A program made the translations under genes and the position numbers. Below, in pieces: positions 57,569-64,000 of a DNA stretch of 64,000 nucleotides. The stretch is taken from positions 59,434,951-59,498,950 of the forward strand of contig OY282608.1 of assembly GCA_958298945.1 (NCBI GenBank). Direction: 5' to 3'. How positions within the stretch are numbered: position 1 is the first letter of the stretch; every line of letters starts with the position of its first letter. A model generated the notes under the pieces. The model was not told the origin of the DNA. It saw only the letters and a program-made list of their open reading frames with translations, and searched no databases. Source of the stretch: Atherix ibis. Lineage: Eukaryota > Arthropoda > Insecta > Diptera > Athericidae.

Positions 57569-59209
57569 CGAACAAACGAACAAACGAACAAACGAACAAA
57601 CGAACAAACGAACAAACAAACAAACAAACAAGCCAACAAACCAACAAACCAACAAGCCAACAAGCCAACAAGCCAACAAGCCAACAATCGAACAAACCAA
57701 CAAACCAACAAACGAACAAACCAACAAACCAACAAGCCCACAAGCCAACAAGCCAACAAACCAACAAGCCAACAAGCCAACAAACCAACAAACCAACAAA
57801 CCAACAAACCAACAAACCAACAAACCAACAAACCAACAAACGAACAAACCAATAAACCAACAAACAAATAAACCTACAAACCAACAAACCAACAAACCAA
57901 CAAACCAACAAACCAACAAACCAACAAACCAACAATCCAACAAACCAACAAACCAACAAACCAACAGACCAACAAACCAACAAACAAACAAACCAACAAA
58001 CCAACAAACCAACAAACCAACAAACCAACAAACCAACAAACCAACAAACCAACAAACCAACAAACCAACAAACCAACAAACCAACAAACCAACAAACCAA
58101 CAAACCAACAAACCAACAAACCAACAAACCAACAAACCAACAAACCAACAAACCAACAAACCAACAAACCAACAAACCAACAAGCCAACAAGCCAACAAG
58201 CCAACAAACCAACAAGCCAACAAACCAAAAAACGAACAAACCAACAAGCCAACAAACCAACAAACCAACAAAACAACAAATAAACAAACGAACAAACCAA
58301 CAAACCAACAAACCAACAAACGAACAAACCAACAAACGAACAAACGAACAAACCAACAAACCAACAAATCAACAAATCAACAAACCAACAAACCAACAAA
58401 CCAACAAACCAACAAACCAACAAACTAACAAGCCAACAAACCAAAAAACCAACAAACCAACAAACCAACAAACCAACAAACGAACAAACCAACAAACTAA
58501 CAAACCAACAAACCAACAAACCAACAAACCAACAAACCAACAAACGAACAAACCAACAAACGAACAAACCAACAAACGAACAAACCAACAAACCAACAAA
58601 CCAACAAACCAACGAGCCAACAAACCAACAAGCCAAGAAACCAACAAACCAACAAACCAACAAACCAAGAAACCAAGAAACCAACAAACCAACAAACCAA
58701 CAAACGAACAAACCAACAAACCAACAAACGAACAAACCAACAAACCAACAAGCCAACAAACAAACAAACCAACAAACGAACCAACAAACCAACAAACCAA
58801 CGAACCTACAAACCAACAAGCCAACAAGCCAACAAATCAACAAACCAACAAACCAACAAACCAACAAGCCAACAAACGAACAAACCGACAAATAAACAAA
58901 CCAACAAACCAACAAACCAACAAACCAACAAACCAACAAACCAACAAGCCAACAAACCAACAAACGAGCAAACCAACAAACCAACAAACCAACAAGCCAA
59001 CAAACAAACAAACCAACAAACGAACCAACAAACCAACAAACCAACAAACCAACAAACCAACAAACCAACAAACCAACAAACCAACAAACCAACAAACCAA
59101 CAAACCAACAAACCAACAAACGAACAAACGAACAAACGAACAAACAAACAAACAAACAAACCAACAAACCAACAAGCTAACAAGCCAACAAACCAACAAG
59201 CCAACAATC

Positions 59210-59960
59210 GAACAAACCCAACAAACCAACAAACGACAAACCAACAAACCAACAAACCAACAAACCAACAAACCAACAAACAACAAACCAACAAACGAAC
59301 AAACGAACAAACCAACAAACAAACAAACCAACAAACCAATAAACCAACAAACAAATAAACCTACAAACCAAACAAACCAACAAACCAACAAACCAACAAA
59401 CCAACAAACCAACAACCAACAAACCAACAAACCAACAAACCAACAAACCAACAAACCACCAAACCAACAAACCAACAAACCAACAAACCAACAAACCAAC
59501 AAACCAACAAACCAACAAAACCAACAAACCAACAAACCAACAAACCAACAAACCAACAAAACCAACAAACCAACAAACCAACAAACCAACAAACCAACAA
59601 ACCAACAAACCAACAAACCAACAAACCAACAAACCAACAAACCAACAAACCAACAAACCAACAAACCAACAAACCAACAAACCAACAAACCAACAAACCA
59701 ACAAACCAACAAACCAACAAACCAACAACCAACAAACCAACAATCCAACAACCAAACCAACAAGCCAACAAACCAACAAACGAACAAACAACAACAAACA
59801 CAACCAAACCAACAAACCAACAAACCAACAATAAACCAACGAACAAACCAACAAACCAACAAACCAACAAAACCAACAAACGAACAAACCAACAAACGAA
59901 CAAACCAACAAACCAACAAACCAACAAACCAACAAACCAACAACAACAACCAACAAACCA
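59210..59960. repeat. Array segment with many single-base phase shifts
   Basis: Still AAACCAAC repeat, but the phase breaks at least a dozen times: CCC at 59,217, ACGACAAA near 59,234, AACAACAAACC near 59,281, CCAAACAAACC near 59,367, AACAACCAAC near 59,411, AAAACC near 59,517 and 59,558, AACAACCAAC near 59,728, AACCAAACC near 59,750, AACAACAACAAACACAACC near 59,788, AATAAACC near 59,831, AAAACC near 59,868 and AACAACAACAACC near 59,940. Elsewhere in the window single-base shifts are kilobases apart. Confidence 0.85.
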
Positions 59961-62900
59961 AAAAACCTACAAACCAACAAACCAACAAACCAACAAACGA
60001 ACAAACCAACAAACCAACAAACGAACAAACCAACAAAACAACAAACCAACAAACCAACAAACCAACAAGCCAACAAGCCAACAAACCAACAAACGAACAA
60101 ACCAACAAGCCAACAAGCCAACAAACCAAAAAACCAACAAGCCAACAAACCAACAAACCAACAAACCAACAACCGAACAAACCAACAAACGAACAAACCA
60201 ACAAACTAACAAACCAACAAACCAACAAGCCAACAAACCAACAAGCCAACAAACCAACAAACCAACAAACCAAGAAACCAACAAACCAACAAACCAACAA
60301 ACCAACAAACCAACAAACGAACAAACCAACAAACCAACAAACGAACAAACTAACAAACCAACAAGCCAACAAACAAACAAACCAACAAACGAACCAACAA
60401 ACCAACAAACCAACGAACCAACAAACCAACAAGCCAACAAGCCAACAAATCAACAAACCAACAAATCAACAAACCAACAAACCAACAAACCAACAAGCCA
60501 ACAAACGAACAAACCAACAAAGAAACAAACCAACAAACCAACAAACCAACAAACCAACAAACCAACAAACCAACAAACGAACAAACCAACAAACCAACAA
60601 GCCAACAAATAAACAAACCAACAAACGACCCAACAAACCAACAAACCAACAAACCAACAAACCAACAAACCAACAAACCAAAAAACCAACAAACCAACAA
60701 ACCAACAAACCAACAAACGAACAAACCAACAAACTAACAAACCAACAAACCAACAAACCAACAAACCAACAAACCAACAAGCTAACAAACCAAAAAACCA
60801 ACAAACCAAAAAACCAACAAACCAACAAACCAACAAACGAACAAGCCAACAAACCAACAAACCAACAAACCAACAAACCAACAAACAAACAAACCAACAT
60901 ACCAACAAGCAAACAAACTAACAAACCAACAAGTCAACAACCCAACAAGCCAACAAACCAAAAAACCAACAAACCAACAAACCAACAAACCAACAAACCA
61001 ACAAACCATCAAACCAACAAACCAACAAGCCAACAAACCAACAAGCCAACAAACGAACAAACCAACAAACAAACAAACCAACAAACCAACAAACCAACAA
61101 ACCAACAAACCAACAAACCAACAAACGAACAAACCAACAAACAAACAAACCAACAAACAAACCAACAAACCAACAAACCAACAAACCAACAAACCAACAA
61201 ACCAACAAACCAACAAACCAACAAACCAACAAACCAACAAACCAACAAACCAACAAACCAACAAACCAACAAACCAACAAACCAACAAACCAACAAACGA
61301 ACAAACGAACAAACCAACAAACAAACATACCAACAAACCAACAAGCCAACAAGCCAACAAACCAATAAGCCAACAAACGAACAAACCAACAAACCAACAA
61401 ACCAACAAACCAACAAACCAACAAACCAACAAACCAACAAACCAACAAACCAACAAACGAACAAACCAACAAACCAAAAAGCCAACAAACAAACAAACCA
61501 ACAAACCAACAAACAAACAAACAAACCAACAAACCAACAAACCAACAAACCAACAAACCAACAAACCAACAAACCAACAAACCAACAAACCAACAAACCA
61601 AAAAACCAACAAACCAACAAACGAACAAACGAACAAACCAACAAACGAACAAACCAACAAACCAACACATCAACAAACCAACAAACGAACAAACGAACAA
61701 ACGAACAAACCAACAAACGAACAAACCAACAAACCAACACACCAACAAACCAACAAACCAACCAACCAACAAACCAACAAACGAACAAACCAACAAGCCA
61801 ACAAGCCTACAAACCAACAAACAAACAAACCAACAAGCCAACAAACCAACAAACCAAAAAACCAACAAACGAACAAGCCAACAAATCAACAAACCAACAA
61901 ACCAACAAACCAACAAACCAAAAAACCAACAAACCAACAAACCAACAAACCAATAAACCAACAAACCAACAAAACAACAAACCAACAAACCAACAAACCA
62001 ACAAGCCAACAAACCAATAAGCCAACAAACGAACAAACCAATAAACGAACAAACCAACAAACCAACACACCAACAAACCAACAAACCAACAAACGAACAA
62101 ACCAACAAACCAAAAAGCCAACAAACAAACAAACCAACAAACAAACCAACAAACCAACAAACCAACAAACCAACAAACCAACAAACCAACAAACCAACAA
62201 ACCAACAAACCAACAAACCAACAAACCAACAAACCAACAAACCAACAAACCAACAAACCAACAAACTAACAAACGAACAAACCAACAAACAAACAAACCA
62301 ACAAACCAACAAGCCAACAAGCCAACAAACCAACAAGCCAACAAACGAACAAACCAACAAACCAACAAACCAACAAACCAACAAACCAACAAAGCAACAA
62401 ACCAACAAACGAACAAACCAACAAACCAAAAAGCCAACAAACAAACAAACCAACAAACCAACAAACAAACCAACAAACCAACAAACCAACAAACCAACAA
62501 ACCAACAAACCAAAAAACCAACAAACCAACAAACGAACAAACGAACAAACCAACAAACCAACAAACGAACAAACCAACAAACCAACACACCAACAAACCA
62601 ACAAACCAACCAACCAACAAACCAACAAGCCAACAAGCCTACAAACCAACAAACCAAAAAACCAACAAACGAACAAGCCAACAAACCAACAAATCAACAA
62701 ACCAACAAACCAACAAACCAACAAACCAACAAACGAACAAACCAACAAACCAATGAACCAACAAACAAATAAACCTACAAACCAACAAACCAACAAACCA
62801 ACAAACCAACAAACCAACAAACCAACAAACCAACAAACCAACAAACCAACAAACAAACAAACCAACAAACCAACAAGCCAACAAACCAACAAGCCAACAA

Positions 62901-64000
62901 ACCAACAAACCAACAAACCAAGAAACCAACAAACCAACACACCAACAAACCAACAAACCAACCAACCAACAAACCAACAAACGAACAAACCAACAAGCCA
63001 ACAAGCCTACAAACCAACAAACCAAAAAACCAACAAACGAACAAGCCAACAAACCAACAAATCAACAAACCAACAAACCAACAAACCAACAAACCAACAA
63101 ACGAACAAACCAACAAACCAATAAACCAACAAACAAATAAACCTACAAACCAACAAACCAACAAACCAACAAACCAACAAACCAACAAACCAACAAACCA
63201 ACAAACCAACAAGCCAACAAACCAACAAGCCAACAAACCAACAAACCAACAAACCAAGAAACCAACAAACCAACAAATCAACAAACCAACAAACCAACAA
63301 ACCAACAAACCAACAAACGAACAAACCAACAAACCAACAAACCAACAAACGAACAAACCAACAAATCAACAAGCCAACAAACAAACAAACCAACAAACGA
63401 ACCAACAAACCAACAAACCAACAAACCAACAAATCAACAAACCAACAAGCCAACAAGCCAACAAAATCAACTAACCAATAAACCAACAAACCAACAAACC
63501 AACAAGCCAACAAGCCAACAAACCAACAAACCAACAAACCAACAAGCCAAAAAGCCAACAAAACAAAAAACCAACAAGCCAACAAACCAACAAACCAACA
63601 AACCAACAAACGAACAAACCAACAAATTAACAAACCAACAAACCAACAAACCAACAAACCAACAAACCAACAAACCAACAAACCAACAAACCAACAAACG
63701 AACAAACCAACAAACCAATAAACTAACAAACAAATAAACCTACAAACCAATAAACCAACAAACCAACAAACCAATAAACCAACAAACCAACAAACCAAAA
63801 AACCAACAAACCAACACACCAACAAACCAACAAACCAACAAAGCAACAAACCAACAAACCAACAAACCAACAAACCAACAAACCAACAAGCCAACAAGCC
63901 AACAATACCAACAAGCCAACAATCCAAAAAACCAACAAACCAACAAACCAACAAACCAACAAACCAACAAACCAACAAACCAACAAACCAACAAACCAAC
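59961..64000. repeat. Array domain 11: final segment, resembling 20-24 kb
   Basis: No gene. AAGCTAAC followed by two close runs of six A at 60,780 matches 22,260 and 23,574. AAAAAGCC followed by AAACAAACAAACC recurs near 61,475, 62,110 and 62,428. GCCTAC, a variant module, lies at 61,805, 62,637 and 63,005. ACCTAC modules lie at 62,773, 63,141 and 63,738. The +1 signature AATACCAA recurs at 63,906. The array runs off the window at 64,000. Confidence 0.8.
62570..63300. repeat. 368-bp tandem duplication
   Basis: Copy 1 is about 62,570-62,937 and copy 2 about 62,938-63,300. GCCTAC at 62,637 recurs at 63,005 and ACCTAC at 62,773 recurs at 63,141, both exactly 368 apart (46 units). Each copy also contains three CAAC tetramers in a row, near 62,605 and 62,960. 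The copies differ at CAATGAAC (62,751) against CAATAAAC (63,119). Confidence 0.82.

Larger units (their letters stand above)
53621..59209. repeat. Array domain 9: AAAC-tract modules and long uniform runs
   Basis: No gene. AAAATAAC occurs twice 24 bases apart at 54,046 and 54,070, a three-unit duplication. GAACCTAC, a variant module, lies at 55,562, 56,438 and 58,802. The string CCAACGAGCC to GAACCTAC at 56,245-56,470 recurs at 58,609-58,834, offset 2,364. Long runs of GAAC/AAAC tetramers lie near 54,890, 56,740, 57,050, 57,570 and 59,120. Confidence 0.8.
3197..59213. repeat. Dispersed AAAC-tract module ending in AATCGAAC (about 21 copies)
   Basis: The usual order is one or more GAAC tetramers, a tract of several AAAC tetramers, two or three consensus units, AAGCC with or without AATAAGCC, and AATCGAAC. 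AATCGAAC starts at 3,277, 3,836, 4,212, 6,465, 6,697, 9,577, 13,465, 14,137, 20,237, 22,332, 23,492, 23,644, 24,288, 36,766, 40,189, 45,092, 49,330, 54,982, 55,706, 57,686 and 59,206. A few (22,332, 23,644, 24,288, 55,706) lack a long AAAC tract just upstream. AATAAGCC is present in the copies before 15 kb and missing from later ones, where AAGTCAAC or AAGCTAAC may stand in its place. Confidence 0.82.
26..63743. repeat. Dispersed ACCTAC module (about 34 copies)
   Basis: A fixed string of variants, usually a GAAC unit, then CCAATAAACC, AACAAACAAATAA and ACCTAC, recurs through the window. Start positions of ACCTAC: 26, 1,679, 5,111, 7,715, 15,311, 17,723, 18,167, 20,423, 25,434, 27,162, 28,713, 29,913, 30,617, 31,050, 31,451, 33,534, 35,448, 36,936, 38,191, 40,359, 41,598, 45,254, 46,484, 49,500, 51,596, 53,608, 55,884, 57,312, 57,872, 59,359, 62,773, 63,141 and 63,738. 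Spacing is irregular, from about 0.37 to 7.6 kb. A related copy near 55,155 has lost the T. A run of plain consensus usually follows it. Confidence 0.85.
1..64000. repeat. Satellite array of an 8-bp unit, AAACCAAC, filling the window
   Basis: Every line of the sequence is built of AAACCAAC (five A, three C) or one- and two-base variants of it. The plus strand is almost only A and C; G and T occur only inside variant units. At eight bases per unit the window has room for about 8,000 units. The array reaches both edges, so its true length is unknown. Frequent variants are AAACGAAC, AAGCCAAC, AAACCAAA, AAACAAAC, AAATAAAC, AAACTAAC, AAATCAAC, AAACCAAT and AAACCGAC. No unique sequence longer than a few bases interrupts it, so no stretch of the window can hold an ordinary gene. 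Arrays of this kind are known from pericentromeric or subtelomeric heterochromatin of eukaryotes; placing this one there is inference. Confidence 0.98.

Noticed and set aside
1..64000. CRISPR array
   Set aside because: The units are 8 bp and contiguous with no unique spacers of 25-40 bp, and no cas gene is present.
1..64000. A telomere
   Set aside because: Strand asymmetry fits, but a 64-kb span, numerous variants, 3-kb higher-order copies and no terminal end argue for interstitial or subtelomeric satellite. I do not recognise GGTTTGTT as a known telomere repeat.
1..64000. Transposon or retroelement insertions, rRNA or tRNA genes, promoters or terminators
   Set aside because: No stretch of mixed four-base sequence exists in the window, so none of these can be present. 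Inverted repeats cannot form in an A/C-only strand.
1..64000. A specific species assignment
   Set aside because: Simple satellites arise independently in many lineages and there is no unique sequence to compare. Only a general eukaryotic heterochromatin origin is offered, as inference.

Overview
The whole 64-kb window is one uninterrupted satellite array. The basic unit is an 8-bp repeat, AAACCAAC on the plus strand (GTTGGTTT on the minus strand), and the array runs off both ends, so neither boundary nor any flanking unique DNA is visible. I found no real protein-coding gene, rRNA, tRNA, other RNA gene, transposon, CRISPR array, origin or terminator. Long apparent reading frames cover almost every base, mostly on the minus strand. 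They are forced by the repeat: the unit length is not a multiple of three and no frame of the perfect unit holds a stop codon, so all six frames stay open until a rare variant base closes one. They read as octapeptide repeats (LVCWFVGL on minus, KPTNQQTN on plus) and should not be annotated as genes.

The 8-mer is itself a dimer of tetramers, AAAC+CAAC. This shows in half-unit (4-bp) phase jumps, in pure AAAC tracts, and in variation concentrated at the first base of each tetramer (CAAC to GAAC, AAAC or TAAC). Common variant units are AAACGAAC, AAGCCAAC, AAACCAAA, AAACAAAC, AAATAAAC, AAACTAAC, AAATCAAC and AAACCAAT. Their order is not random. The same strings of variants recur at many places, so the array grew by repeated segmental duplication of 160 bp to about 3.4 kb.

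Layout: 1-7,680 holds three related copies of an early block plus a ~1-kb duplication. 7,680-12,990 is rich in GAAC units and includes a ~1.08-kb tandem duplication. 12,992-14,335 is a 672-bp tandem pair. 14,335-20,420 carries blocks marked by ACTTAAC. 20,420-24,150 includes a ~560-bp tandem pair. 24,150-35,440 is a mosaic marked by single-base phase shifts, with 1,200-, ~430-, 555- and 262-bp duplications and a ~3.29-kb displaced copy. 35,440-49,900 contains three copies of a roughly 3-kb segment and a perfect 160-bp tandem duplication. 49,900-53,620 has three copies of an ATTAAC/CCGGC block. 53,620-59,210 includes a 308-bp tandem pair and the longest uniform run I saw. 59,210-59,960 is a hotspot of single-base phase errors. 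59,960-64,000 resembles the 20-24-kb domain and ends with a 368-bp duplication.

Organism: nothing here identifies a species. An array longer than 64 kb with higher-order duplications points to constitutive heterochromatin of a eukaryote assembled from long reads; this is inference. A few duplicated sites differ as CpG/TpG or CpG/CpA, which would fit a genome that methylates CpG. No genes work together here. The interest lies in how the array is built.
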